This document shows positions 16,899-25,647 of a stretch of 64,000 nucleotides of DNA, piece by piece (within the stretch, counting starts at the first letter, position 1; each line of letters starts with the position of its first letter). The translations under genes were made by a program, and so were the position numbers. Source of the stretch: DAIDKA01 sp036498905 (GTDB lineage Bacteria; Pseudomonadota; Gammaproteobacteria; Steroidobacterales; Steroidobacteraceae); the NCBI GenBank assembly GCA_036498905.1, contig DASYER010000143.1:35976-99975 (forward strand). The letters run 5' to 3'. Under the pieces are notes generated by a model, which had not been told where the DNA came from, did no database searches, and worked only from the letters and a program-made list of their open reading frames with translations.

Positions 16899-17771
16899 AT
16901 GTGCGAGAACGATGACTTTGATGCAATTGTCCAGTACCAGCGGCGCGGCCCCGCCCTGTCGCGGCGCGAGTTCGGGGCCCTCACGGTGGGCGCGGGGCTG
17001 CTGTCCTTGGTTCCGCCCGGCGCCTATGCCGCGGCCACCACCGGCGCCGACGTAAACATCACGACGCCCGACGGTACCTGCGATGCCTACTTTGTGCACC
17101 CCTCCAAAGGCAAGCATCCTGCCGTACTGATCTGGCCCGATATCTTTGGCCTGCGGCCGGCCTTCAAACAGATGGCCACGCGCCTGGCCGAATCCGGATA
17201 CTCGGTGCTCGTGATCAATCCCTTCTACCGCATCCAGAAGGCACCGACCTCCACTACCACGACCTTCGATGCCAGCACGCGCGCAGCGCTCACCAAGATG
17301 ATGGGATCGCTGTCACCGAAGACCGCGGAGACCGACGGCGCAGCGTTCGTTCCCTGGCTGGACAAGCAGGCGTCCGTCGACCGGAAAAAGAAGATGGGGA
17401 CGACGGGCTATTGCATGGGCGGCCCGTACACCTTTCGCCTGGCGGCACAGTTCCCGGAGCGTGTCGGCGCCATCGGCACCTTCCATGGTGCCGCCCTCGC
17501 CAACGCCTCGCCGGACAGCCCACATCTGCTGGTGCCGAAGATGAAGGCAAGCGCGCTGATCTGCATCGCGGCCAGTGACGATATGAGCGATCCGAAGGCC
17601 AAGGACCTGCTCGAAACGGCCTTCACCTCCGCCGGACTGCCGCACGAGGTGCAGGTCTATGAAGGTACCAAGCATGGCTGGTGTCCCACCGACTCTGGCG
17701 TCTATGATCATGATTCTGCGGAAAAAGCCTGGTCGCGGCTGACATACTGGTTCAATAAATCGCTGGTGTAA
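16899..17771 (+). CDS. Tat-exported dienelactone hydrolase family protein
   Basis: A 290-residue alpha/beta hydrolase of the dienelactone hydrolase family. The Cys-His-Asp triad is seen in GYCMGGPYTF (Cys nucleophile), CIAASDDMSD and EGTKHGWCP. The N-terminus has a twin-arginine signal, LSRREFGALTVGAGLLSL, cut near AYA, so this copy is exported, whereas the ring-cleavage enzymes of the family are cytosolic. Start ATG 16899 follows CAGGAGAGG. It is divergent from the PQQ dehydrogenase (126-base gap) and 8 bases upstream of the aldo/keto reductase. Substrate unknown. Confidence 0.9.
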   Translation: MCENDDFDAIVQYQRRGPALSRREFGALTVGAGLLSLVPPGAYAAATTGADVNITTPDGTCDAYFVHPSKGKHPAVLIWPDIFGLRPAFKQMATRLAESGYSVLVINPFYRIQKAPTSTTTTFDASTRAALTKMMGSLSPKTAETDGAAFVPWLDKQASVDRKKKMGTTGYCMGGPYTFRLAAQFPERVGAIGTFHGAALANASPDSPHLLVPKMKASALICIAASDDMSDPKAKDLLETAFTSAGLPHEVQVYEGTKHGWCPTDSGVYDHDSAEKAWSRLTYWFNKSLV

Positions 17772-17779
17772 TCATCCCC

Positions 17780-18775
17780 ATGATGACTCGCCGGCTGGGC
17801 AGAACAGGCCCCAATGTTTCAGTTGTGGGCCTGGGCTGCATGGGCATGTCGGGGGTTTACGGGCCCAGCGACCGCACCGAGAGTCTCGCCACCATTCGCG
17901 CAGCGCTTGATGCCGGTATCACGCTGCTCGATACCGGTGACTTCTACGGCATGGGGCATAACGAGCTGCTGATCCGTGATGCACTCGCCGCCGTGCCGCG
18001 CGAGGCAGTGCAGATCAGCGTGAAGTTCGGCGCCCTGCGCGGACCGGATGGTGCCTGGCTGGGCTATGACAGCCGCCCGGCGGCAGTGCGTAATTTCGTC
18101 ACCTATTCACTGCAGCGTCTGGGCACCGAGTACATCGACATCTACCGTCCCGCGCGGCTGGATCCGGCCGTTCCGATTGAAGAAACGGTCGGCGCCATCG
18201 CTGATCTCATCAGGGCCGGCTATGTACGGCACGTGGGATTGTCCGAAGTTGGCGCCGCCACACTGCGGCGCGCCGCAGCCGTGCATCCCATTGTTGATCT
18301 GCAGATCGAGTACTCGCTGATTTCGCGCGGCATCGAGGCGCGGATCCTGCCCACCTGTCGTGAGCTCGGGATCGATATCACCGCGTACGGGATATTGTCG
18401 CGTGGACTGATCAGCGGTCATTTCAACACCGCAGCATCAGCGGGTGGCAAGGATATCCGCCCCTTCAACCCGCGCTTTCAGGGTGCAAACCTCGCGGCCA
18501 ATCTCGCGCTCGTCGACAAGCTGCGAACCGTCGCGGAAAGCATCGGTGCCACGACCGCGCAGGTCGCAATCGCGTGGGTGGCGGCACAGGGCGAAGACAT
18601 CGTTCCCCTCATCGGTACCAAGCGCCGCGATCGCCTCAAGGAGGCGCTCGGCGCCTTATCCTTGAAGTTCGGCGCCGAGCAGCTCGCGGCACTGACCCGG
18701 GCAATCCCACCCAACGCCGCCGTCGGCGAACGCTATCCGGCCGCGGCGATGGAGCATCTCGACAGCGAGAAATGA
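17780..18775 (+). CDS. aldo/keto reductase
   Basis: A 331-residue NADPH-dependent aldo/keto reductase. The family N-terminus RRLGRTGPNVSVVGLGCMGMS, the Asp/Tyr pair in LLDTGDFYG and the Lys in ISVKFG are in place. The usual catalytic His position reads IDIYRPARLDP, as in the YajO/AKR13-like group. The C-terminal NADP-binding stretch IVPLIGTKRRDRLKEAL is present. It is likely co-transcribed with the upstream exported hydrolase and converges with the STAND NTPase gene, with 11 bases between stops. Confidence 0.93.
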   Translation: MMTRRLGRTGPNVSVVGLGCMGMSGVYGPSDRTESLATIRAALDAGITLLDTGDFYGMGHNELLIRDALAAVPREAVQISVKFGALRGPDGAWLGYDSRPAAVRNFVTYSLQRLGTEYIDIYRPARLDPAVPIEETVGAIADLIRAGYVRHVGLSEVGAATLRRAAAVHPIVDLQIEYSLISRGIEARILPTCRELGIDITAYGILSRGLISGHFNTAASAGGKDIRPFNPRFQGANLAANLALVDKLRTVAESIGATTAQVAIAWVAAQGEDIVPLIGTKRRDRLKEALGALSLKFGAEQLAALTRAIPPNAAVGERYPAAAMEHLDSEK

Positions 18776-18786
18776 ATGCCCGCGAC

Positions 18787-21700
18787 TCACTGCTGCGCGA
18801 GGGGATTGCGAGCCTTCCGGACGCTCGCGCGCCATTGCTGAGTGTCGTGCAGGGCGGCTATGGTGGGAGCGAGACGATCAAGCAGTTGCGCAGCTTCGCG
18901 CAACAGCGCTGGGGCCTGGCGCGCGTCGCTGAGTGATTGAGCGTATAACGCCTGTGCGAGCTCAAGGGGCAGCCACTGATCGCCATGGTTCCTCTTTTCA
19001 AGGACGCGGTACTGTGCGATGACAGGACCGATCACCTGCGCCGCCTGCGCCCGCTGGCCGGCTCCCGCCAGTGCCATCGACAGCCAAATGTTCACTTGGC
19101 TCACATCGCGGGGGTTCGTCGCGAGCCCCACATCCGCGCTGCACGCCTGCACTGCCGTGCGCTCCAATTGCGCGGCAGCCGCGAAGTGCCCGAGGCGGTA
19201 CTCGGCTTGCGCTTCGACATCGGAAAGATGGTAGAGCGCGTAGTTCTTCATCGCAATCTGAAACGGGCCGCCATCGGGGCGCGCAGCCAGCCACACAACC
19301 CGGGCAGCATCCGCGAGGCCACGGGCGGTGCCAAAGTCATCACGTTCATACGCCAGCGTCGCTGTCAGATACGCCCTGAGAGCATTAACCCAGCCTGCAG
19401 GGAAACTGTCCCCGAGGTCCAGCTTCTTCGTGAAGGCAGCAGCGGCGTTGAGTGTCGCCACGGCGCCGGCTGCGTCTCCGAGCTGCGCCTGGTGCAAGAC
19501 CGTGTAGTGCATCGTGTCGTTCAAGTTCACGACATAGAAGGTTGCGCTTGCGCTGAGTTGACCAAAGGTGTCGACCGACTTGCGATAGTTTGGGATCGCC
19601 TCGGGCAAGCGCGCAGCCGCCCACAGCGTATCGCCAACGCGCGAGTATGCGGCGCCGAGTTGATTAAGGTAATACGTGTTGCCCGGCTCGAGTGCCACCA
19701 GATCCTGTGAGGTCTGCTCAGCCTGGATGGCGAAGCGCGCGGCTACCGCTGCATTAAGATCGGCACTGGCCGCGCTTGAAACCGCGAGCTCGGCCATCTG
19801 CTTGGCCAATACGATCTCGCCGTATTGGGGGCGCTGCGCCAGTATCTGATCGATGACCTGGAGAGTATCTTCGCCGGACCGGCGCGCTTCGTCGTTCCGA
19901 TTAAGATTGGCCAGGCCCCAGGCGAGCCACGATCCTGCGGTCGCGTAGTCAGCATCCAAAACCAGGCTGCGCTGGCGGCGGGCACCGAGCTGCAGCGCCA
20001 AGCGCTGAGCTTCACGCTCGCTGCGCACGACATCTTCGTTTTGATTGTCGGCGATACCGGCTGCGCCAATGGAGATTAGAACCTCAACGTAGGCTCTACG
20101 AACTTCTCGCGATGCCCCGGGCTTGGTCGCAATCGGACGCAACAGATCGGCCGCGCGCTTAACATCGGTGAATTCCTCGCGGCTCGCCTGATTACCCTGC
20201 AGCTTGCCCAAATTGGTATATACACGGGCAAGAGCGATGGCGGTTGCCTCGGACTGATCGCCCGCGCGACGCAGGGCGTCAAGTAGCGCGATCCCTGCAG
20301 CGGCGCTCTTAATACCTCCGTTTGTATCTCCCAAGTACATGGACGCCCCGGCGTGATTCGCGTAGGCCAGGGCGCCATCACGCACCGTCTGCGCATCCTT
20401 GAGTTTGGGTGGCAGAGCGTTGAAGTAGTCGATCTCCCGCTGCGACAGATCGATGATGGTGTGATAACGCCCGAAGGTCTCCAGCTCCTGCACGAAATCG
20501 TCGGTGAGGAATCCCAGCAGCCGCTGCGCCTGGCTGCGCCCCTGCTCGGAGAGCAATCTGGTCTGCATCGCATCCGATTCGGCACGCCGGGCCCGCTGCA
20601 CATTCATGATTGCCAGCACCGCGGCCACCGCGGCAAGGGCCGCGAGCGCAGTGCAGCCTGCTGCGATCATCCGCGCCCGTCGTAGCGCGCGCTGGGCGGT
20701 ACGCTCCCGCGCATTCTGCTCTGCAAGCAACCGTTCCGTCGCCTCGCGCGCCTCGCGTGCCTGGCGCTGGTCGCGGCTGGCTTTGACCACCGCCGTGAGC
20801 ACATCGTGCGTCAGTTCCACCCGCCGCACATCCAGGCGTTCCTCGATGCGCAGCAGCCGCCGGTTCACAAGCACTCGCAGCGCGTCGGGGGAAGCGTCGG
20901 CGACCTGAAGCAGGCGCAACACCCGCTCCTCAGCGAGGTTCTCCCGATAGCCTGAGTCGGTCAGCAGCTCATCCTCGACGATCCGGCGAACAGAAGCTGG
21001 TTGATCAGCAAGGGAGCGCTCGTAAAAGCTGCTTAGGATACTTTCATGGGAACCGGCCAGAAGGTCCAATGAAATCTCGCCCCGGTGCTGCGATATGCGC
21101 TGCTCGTTGAGCTCCCGGCAAATCAGGCTCAACAGCGAGGGCTCCACTTCCGCATTGGCAAGCTCGGAGCCACCGGCCACGAAGCGTACGATTGCAGCGG
21201 CGACTTCTTCGGACACCAAGTTCTTGCCCGGCCGTCGCACGGCTTCCAGTCCCTGGCTGCCAGTCATTGGCGCGAGCCTCAGCCGGTTCTGGGAGAGGCT
21301 TGGCATGGTCTTCTTCAGGCTCTCCAATGGAGCCAAATAGTCTTCGCGCAACGAAATAACCACCCGGTAGTCGCTGCGGGAGAAGTCAAAGCGTTCCGCG
21401 CCGCCCTCGTCGGCCTCGAACTTCGCTTCCAGCGTCTGAGGCGGGCGGTTCTCCACTAGATCGGCCAACTCTTCGATGAAGCGCGCTGCTCGGGCGCGGC
21501 CGAATTCATCGCTCTGCGCGAGCGTAAACAACTCCTCGAACTGGTCGAAGATCAATAGCGGAATCAATGTCGAGCCGGCGCTGTCTTTCAGCACCGCATC
21601 GCGATGATGCAGAAACTCCCAGATCGACTCCTCGGTATCAACTGCACCGGCCTGAGTCCAGTGACCCGTAGAGGCAGCTTGTCCAATCGCCTGCTTAATC

Positions 21701-21981
21701 TGCTCGGAAGGCTCCGCGGCATCTTTGCCGTAGTCGATGCGCAGATATACCGGAAAATAGCCCACGCCACGCAGCTGCGGTACCAGCCCTGCCTGCAGGA
21801 TCGAGGTCTTGCCCAGTCCCGATTTGCCGAACAGCACGGTGAGCAGCTTGCGCTGCACCCGCCGCTCCAGCTCCGCCACCTCCTGTTCGCGACCAAAGAA
21901 GAACACGCGCGTGGCTTCCGTGAACGCGGCCAAGCCCAGCCACGGGTTGTGCTCATCCACATTCGCTTCTACAGCGCTCAT
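18787..21981 (-). CDS. STAND-type NTPase with membrane helix and TPR-like tail
   Basis: A 1064-residue protein of the novel-STAND (nSTAND1-like) class. Residues 10-40 hold the N-terminal NPWLGLAAFTEATRVFFFGRE motif region. Walker A is GKSGLGKTS at 52-60 and Walker B LLIFDQFEELF at 142-152, followed by a sensor-type SREDYLAP-like helix region and winged-helix segment to about 400. A coiled coil leads to one membrane helix at 438-459. The remaining about 550 residues are helical and TPR-like (GALAYANHAGASMYLGD, ALARVYTNLGKLQ). STAND proteins are signal-triggered switches, many in anti-phage defence. ATG 21981 overlaps the SIR2-TIR stop (ATGA); the frame stays open upstream but inside that gene. 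Base composition looks less GC-rich than the neighbours by eye. Confidence 0.88.
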   Translation of the reverse strand: MSAVEANVDEHNPWLGLAAFTEATRVFFFGREQEVAELERRVQRKLLTVLFGKSGLGKTSILQAGLVPQLRGVGYFPVYLRIDYGKDAAEPSEQIKQAIGQAASTGHWTQAGAVDTEESIWEFLHHRDAVLKDSAGSTLIPLLIFDQFEELFTLAQSDEFGRARAARFIEELADLVENRPPQTLEAKFEADEGGAERFDFSRSDYRVVISLREDYLAPLESLKKTMPSLSQNRLRLAPMTGSQGLEAVRRPGKNLVSEEVAAAIVRFVAGGSELANAEVEPSLLSLICRELNEQRISQHRGEISLDLLAGSHESILSSFYERSLADQPASVRRIVEDELLTDSGYRENLAEERVLRLLQVADASPDALRVLVNRRLLRIEERLDVRRVELTHDVLTAVVKASRDQRQAREAREATERLLAEQNARERTAQRALRRARMIAAGCTALAALAAVAAVLAIMNVQRARRAESDAMQTRLLSEQGRSQAQRLLGFLTDDFVQELETFGRYHTIIDLSQREIDYFNALPPKLKDAQTVRDGALAYANHAGASMYLGDTNGGIKSAAAGIALLDALRRAGDQSEATAIALARVYTNLGKLQGNQASREEFTDVKRAADLLRPIATKPGASREVRRAYVEVLISIGAAGIADNQNEDVVRSEREAQRLALQLGARRQRSLVLDADYATAGSWLAWGLANLNRNDEARRSGEDTLQVIDQILAQRPQYGEIVLAKQMAELAVSSAASADLNAAVAARFAIQAEQTSQDLVALEPGNTYYLNQLGAAYSRVGDTLWAAARLPEAIPNYRKSVDTFGQLSASATFYVVNLNDTMHYTVLHQAQLGDAAGAVATLNAAAAFTKKLDLGDSFPAGWVNALRAYLTATLAYERDDFGTARGLADAARVVWLAARPDGGPFQIAMKNYALYHLSDVEAQAEYRLGHFAAAAQLERTAVQACSADVGLATNPRDVSQVNIWLSMALAGAGQRAQAAQVIGPVIAQYRVLEKRNHGDQWLPLELAQALYAQSLSDARQAPALLREAAQLLDRLAPTIAALHDTQQWRASVRKARNPLAQQ

Positions 21982-23363
21982 GAGGAATGGCTGCGCATGG
22001 CCTCGACAATGCGCTGAGCGAATTTGTCCGGCACTTCGCCGTGCGGCAGCTCCGTACAGTGCAGGGTTTTGAACCGTTCCGGGACCCGCGCCTCCGCGCC
22101 ATTGGTTGCGTCGACGCTCACCGGCAGGATGAACAGCGCCCCTTCGGCCATGTTGCGCGCTCGGTCGAGCGCATAGCTCCATTCCCGACGGAAATACCCC
22201 TCCACGCGCCGCTGCGTTGTGCTCGACACCACAGGAATGAAATAGGAACAGCGAGCGATGTTACTTTGGATCTTTCGATCATAGTCATCGCCGGCTTCGA
22301 GCCGGTCCATGTCGAACCATGTCGTGATACCCGCCGCCTCCAGTCCCGCCTTGATCCTCTGCACCGCCGGCAGGTCTTCGCGCGCATAACTGATGAACAC
22401 CGCGTTGTCAGGCATTTCCCGCGCAGGCGGCAAAAATCGCGCAGGGGCTGGTGCCTGCGCTGCGGGGCTTACCTTGTGCCGTCGTTGCCAGCGCTCGTGC
22501 AATTCTTCTGCGAAGCGCTCAGCGCCCGTGTAGATGCGTGTACGCACGCTTACCTGCTGCAGGAAAGCAACCAGCGGATCGTCCTGCCCGGTGTGTCCGT
22601 CAGCCAGCACTTCTCCCACATCGCGCGGGTCGGAGAGCCGCTGGCGCTTGGCCATCCGCAGGAACAGGCGCACCAGCCAGTTGCTGAAGCTGCCGCCGAT
22701 CACCAGAAGATGATTGTGCTCAAGCTCATGAAACAAGCGCTCGGGAACCAGACTGTCGTTCTGCAACGCGCAGATGTACTCAAGCAGATCCTCATCCGAG
22801 ATCACATAGGTCGGGGACGCCGAGAGCTTCCCAAACAGGTGGTACACCACCGGCCGCGTCAGCCGATCGCGCTCCGCCGGCAGATCGGTGACGCGGTTTG
22901 GGGCGTATGAAAACACCTCGGTGGAGGCTGCGCCGCCGAAGCGCTCGAGATTGATGGCGCTCTCCAGCAGTGAGTCAAAGGTCGTGCTGATGAAAAGATC
23001 AAAGTCGGTGATTGCCGCCAGCTGCCGTAGCGCTGCTGGTGGCTCAAACTGCGCATCCTTCAGCAGGCCGCGCAGCCGAACGTAGGCTTCCTCGCGGCGC
23101 CCGCGCGCCGCGAGGAACCAGCACACCACATCGTTCAGGGTGTAGCGCTCCGGGAGATGCGAGGTGTCCACGTTCAGCCGCGCTGCCAGCTTCTCGGCCA
23201 CCCATTCCAGCAGCAGCCGTGGGCCACGCTCCGTATTTACCCGCAGCAGCTCCGGCCCCACGATGGGGATGACCCGCCGTTCCTCGATGAAGCTCAGAAG
23301 GTCCTCCCACGCATCCTCATCGAGCGCGGTGGCCGGCAACATCGCAACTGAGCCCAAGTTCAT
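21978..23363 (-). CDS. SIR2-like/TIR domain fusion protein
   Basis: A 461-residue soluble protein with two NAD-linked domain types. Residues about 20-285 look like a SIR2-like domain: VIPIVGPELL, FDLFISTTFDSLLESA, VVYHLFGKLSASPTYVIS, then HLLVIGGSFSNWLVRLFLR. Residues 318-440 form a TIR domain: NAVFISYAREDLPAVQRI, TTWFDMDRLEAGDDY and YFRREWSYALDRA, in which Glu394 is the expected NADase glutamate. A proline/alanine linker joins them. Such proteins typically deplete NAD+ or bind nucleotide signals in abortive-infection systems. The usual SIR2 TxNxD asparagine appears replaced (STTFD). It is translationally coupled to the STAND NTPase gene. The defence role is inference from domains and coupling. 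Confidence 0.87.
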   Translation of the reverse strand: MNLGSVAMLPATALDEDAWEDLLSFIEERRVIPIVGPELLRVNTERGPRLLLEWVAEKLAARLNVDTSHLPERYTLNDVVCWFLAARGRREEAYVRLRGLLKDAQFEPPAALRQLAAITDFDLFISTTFDSLLESAINLERFGGAASTEVFSYAPNRVTDLPAERDRLTRPVVYHLFGKLSASPTYVISDEDLLEYICALQNDSLVPERLFHELEHNHLLVIGGSFSNWLVRLFLRMAKRQRLSDPRDVGEVLADGHTGQDDPLVAFLQQVSVRTRIYTGAERFAEELHERWQRRHKVSPAAQAPAPARFLPPAREMPDNAVFISYAREDLPAVQRIKAGLEAAGITTWFDMDRLEAGDDYDRKIQSNIARCSYFIPVVSSTTQRRVEGYFRREWSYALDRARNMAEGALFILPVSVDATNGAEARVPERFKTLHCTELPHGEVPDKFAQRIVEAMRSHSS

Positions 23364-23396
23364 TGAAAGTCCGGCACGCCGTTTGACGCCGCAAGT

Positions 23397-23428
23397 CGGC
23401 TCGACCGCACCCGTGCGCGATCGAGCCG
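23397..23428. terminator. hairpin between UrcA-like and SIR2-TIR genes
   Basis: CGGCTCGA at 23397-23404 and TCGAGCCG at 23421-23428 form a perfect eight-base stem with a 16-base loop, placed just after the UrcA-like stop (23437) and before the SIR2-TIR start (23363) on the minus strand. There is no U-tract, so it may be a weak terminator, a processing hairpin or an operator. Confidence 0.4.
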
Positions 23429-23436
23429 GTCAGCCG

Positions 23437-23796
23437 TCAATGCCGTGCGCCGGCGACCAATGTGGTGAGGCCGGGGTTATTGACCTTCGTCACCGCGGTA
23501 TTGACCGCATCGGACATGCACTTCTTGTAATCGTTGGTTCCGGGAATATCGTTGGTCTGTGGCTGCGGCGAACACACGTCAGTCGCGGCCGCCCGAATAC
23601 GTACCAGAAGCGTCGACAGACCCGCGGATTTTGCAAGGTCCAGATCGCGATAGCTGACAGTCGTGGCCCGCGCCTGTGAACCAGGAGCCGCCGCCTTGTG
23701 GCCGGTCACGACGACCTCGCTCGCGTCTTGCGCATTGACAGGCCCAAGCACGCCTAAAGCCAAGGCCCCGAGCGATACCGCGATAAGCAACTTCAT
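23437..23796 (-). CDS. UrcA family small exported protein
   Basis: A 119-residue protein with a signal peptide (LLIAVSLGALALGVLGPVNA) and the UrcA-family signature VSYRDLDLAKSAGLSTLLVRIRAAATDVC, with a second cysteine in YKKCMSDAVNTAV that probably pairs with it. ATG 23796 has a strong AAGGGGAC site; the longer open frame to 24000 is unlikely. UrcA proteins are common in alphaproteobacteria and some gammaproteobacteria and have no known activity. It sits between the SLOG-TM gene and the SIR2-TIR gene on the same strand, with 148 and 73 bases on either side. Confidence 0.85.
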   Translation of the reverse strand: MKLLIAVSLGALALGVLGPVNAQDASEVVVTGHKAAAPGSQARATTVSYRDLDLAKSAGLSTLLVRIRAAATDVCSPQPQTNDIPGTNDYKKCMSDAVNTAVTKVNNPGLTTLVAGARH

Positions 23797-23944
23797 GTTA
23801 GTCCCCTTCCTTAAAGTCGCACTATCGCGACTTGTTGAGGAAGACCTTACCCTCGCACTGTCTTCAACCAGCAGGTTTGCGACCAGCGGCGCGATTCGCG
23901 TCTTGAATGCCGGAAAAGCGGCATCGGATCGCCGTCCTGCGTTT

Positions 23945-25645
23945 TCAACCCTTCGGCAATGCGATCGGACGATCACGCAGCAAGCGCACCCAATCCGCAT
24001 TTTCGATCAGGGCTTCGCGTCCCAGTTCCCGCAACAGCGTGAGCTCGCCGTGGCGCCGTGCCGGTGTGGCGGGTTCCTGCTCCAAATGGCCAACGAATTG
24101 CTCAGCGCGATGGAAGATGGTCGCGAAGCGCGCGTACTGATTGCCTTGCGTGCGCACACCGCTGCGCTCGCCATACGCCTCCCACAAGGCTGCCCCAATC
24201 GGCGCAATACCCATAATCAGCACCGTCCAATGATGCAGCGTCGACCAGCGCTCCATCAGCTGCCAGAAGATCACCAAGCTGAAGGCTGCGAGCAGGCCCA
24301 GTGCCAGAAATAGGCGCGAGCAGCGCTCCAGGCGCTGCAGCCGTTGCTCGTGCAGGCGTGCATGCGCCGCATAGTAGGTCGCCTGGTCTTGGATCCACCA
24401 TTTCAATGCCAGGTCCGGATGGGCCGCAACCGGCGGGGGTGCCGCGCCGGTTGCCCGCAAGGCCTCCCGGATCCAGCGCAGTTCATCGAGCTGCTTGCGC
24501 AGATACGAGGAGGAGGCATTGTCGCTCAACCCGCCGAGACGCCAGTAGAACTGCACCCGTAGGCCTTCGGCCAGCGCCCGATAGTCCAGGTACCTGCCCT
24601 GGGCGTCGAGCCGACGGTGCCAGATGAGGACCAGTGTCAGCAGCGCGAAGCACACCAGGTATGCGAGTGGAACGACTCGCAGCGGCAAGACTTCGGCGTA
24701 GACCTCGAAGATCATCGCGAGCAGCGCCGCCAACAATAGTGTCAGACGCAGCACCCGGTGCGTGATGCGCTGGTAGTGGGCGGCGAGGCGATCAGCGCAG
24801 CCAAATGCCGTTGCCAGGGCGCGATCGGCGGTTGGCGCCTGCGATTCGGGCAACAGGGAAGCCGCCGCGGCGGGCACCTGTGAACGAATGTGCGCACGCG
24901 CCGCCTCGGCATTGAAACGGTCAATGCGGCTGCAGACCGTGTGAAACAGTTCCAGATCGTTGTCATGCGCAAACAGCCACTCGGCGTGGGGCGCTACGCC
25001 CGAGTCGCTGCCGGATCGAGCCGCGTGTACATGGAAGACCGGCCCGCTGTCATCCGGATCGAGGGCGGTCCGGCTCCCCGCGCGGCTGGTATTTGACCGT
25101 CCGAGTTTCAGGCTGACCACTGCGGCAGTGCCGACGCCGCTGTCGTTCGGGACACCGTCCCAGATGGCAAGCAGGATGTGGCTTTGCTGGGCCACGAATG
25201 CGCCGACTGCGCGGTACTGATGGTCCCGCTCTGCCGCTGAATCGCACCAAGGCGAATCATTCACCGCGGCAGGGCGCGGCCAGACGAATACGCGCTCCGG
25301 CGCGACACGGTGCAGCAGGGCCCGGAATTCGCTCACACTGTCGGGAAAGTCGCGTTCGTAGTCCCGTGGCTCCAGGGGTAAGGGCACCACGAACCGGGAG
25401 CCACGTTCGAGGGCAACTTCGGCGACCAACCGGTCTGCGCCTTCGGCCAGAGCCGAAATGACGAGTAACGGCGTCGACGGGTAACGCTGCCGCAACCGCT
25501 CGAAGAACTCACCAATCTGCCTGCGATAGCAGGGCACATCGGCTGCACGCAGATCACGATGACCGGTGACGCCGATGACGATCGGCAGGCGGCCGTCAAC
25601 TTCAGCCCCGACGCCTGCGCGAGGCGTCGCGGCGGATCCGGTCAT
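23945..25645 (-). CDS. SLOG-like Rossmann protein with four membrane helices
   Basis: A 566-residue protein. Residues 18-180 look like a SLOG/DprA-like nucleotide-sensing Rossmann domain: PIVIGVTGHRDL, LLVISALAEGADRLVAEVAL and HILLAIWDGVPN. Membrane helices are predicted at 299-316, 323-342, 444-463 and 473-490, in two hairpins each followed by conserved-looking helical segments (YLDYRALAEGLRVQFYWRLG; NQYARFATIFHRAEQFVGHL). This arrangement recalls SLOG proteins fused to SLATT-type membrane effector domains described for nucleotide-signal conflict systems. I assign the domains by motif only. It starts 2 bases after the shortened ScyD-like gene and is upstream of UrcA, SIR2-TIR and STAND genes on one strand. 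Confidence 0.75.
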   Translation of the reverse strand: MTGSAATPRAGVGAEVDGRLPIVIGVTGHRDLRAADVPCYRRQIGEFFERLRQRYPSTPLLVISALAEGADRLVAEVALERGSRFVVPLPLEPRDYERDFPDSVSEFRALLHRVAPERVFVWPRPAAVNDSPWCDSAAERDHQYRAVGAFVAQQSHILLAIWDGVPNDSGVGTAAVVSLKLGRSNTSRAGSRTALDPDDSGPVFHVHAARSGSDSGVAPHAEWLFAHDNDLELFHTVCSRIDRFNAEAARAHIRSQVPAAAASLLPESQAPTADRALATAFGCADRLAAHYQRITHRVLRLTLLLAALLAMIFEVYAEVLPLRVVPLAYLVCFALLTLVLIWHRRLDAQGRYLDYRALAEGLRVQFYWRLGGLSDNASSSYLRKQLDELRWIREALRATGAAPPPVAAHPDLALKWWIQDQATYYAAHARLHEQRLQRLERCSRLFLALGLLAAFSLVIFWQLMERWSTLHHWTVLIMGIAPIGAALWEAYGERSGVRTQGNQYARFATIFHRAEQFVGHLEQEPATPARRHGELTLLRELGREALIENADWVRLLRDRPIALPKG

Positions 25646-25647
25646 TG

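Noticed and set aside
21982..22182. A 67-residue N-terminal extension of the STAND NTPase.
   Set aside because: It lies inside the SIR2-TIR gene and reads as Arg/Gly-rich shadow sequence, whereas ATG 21981 makes the typical ATGA overlap and begins the known N-terminal motif.
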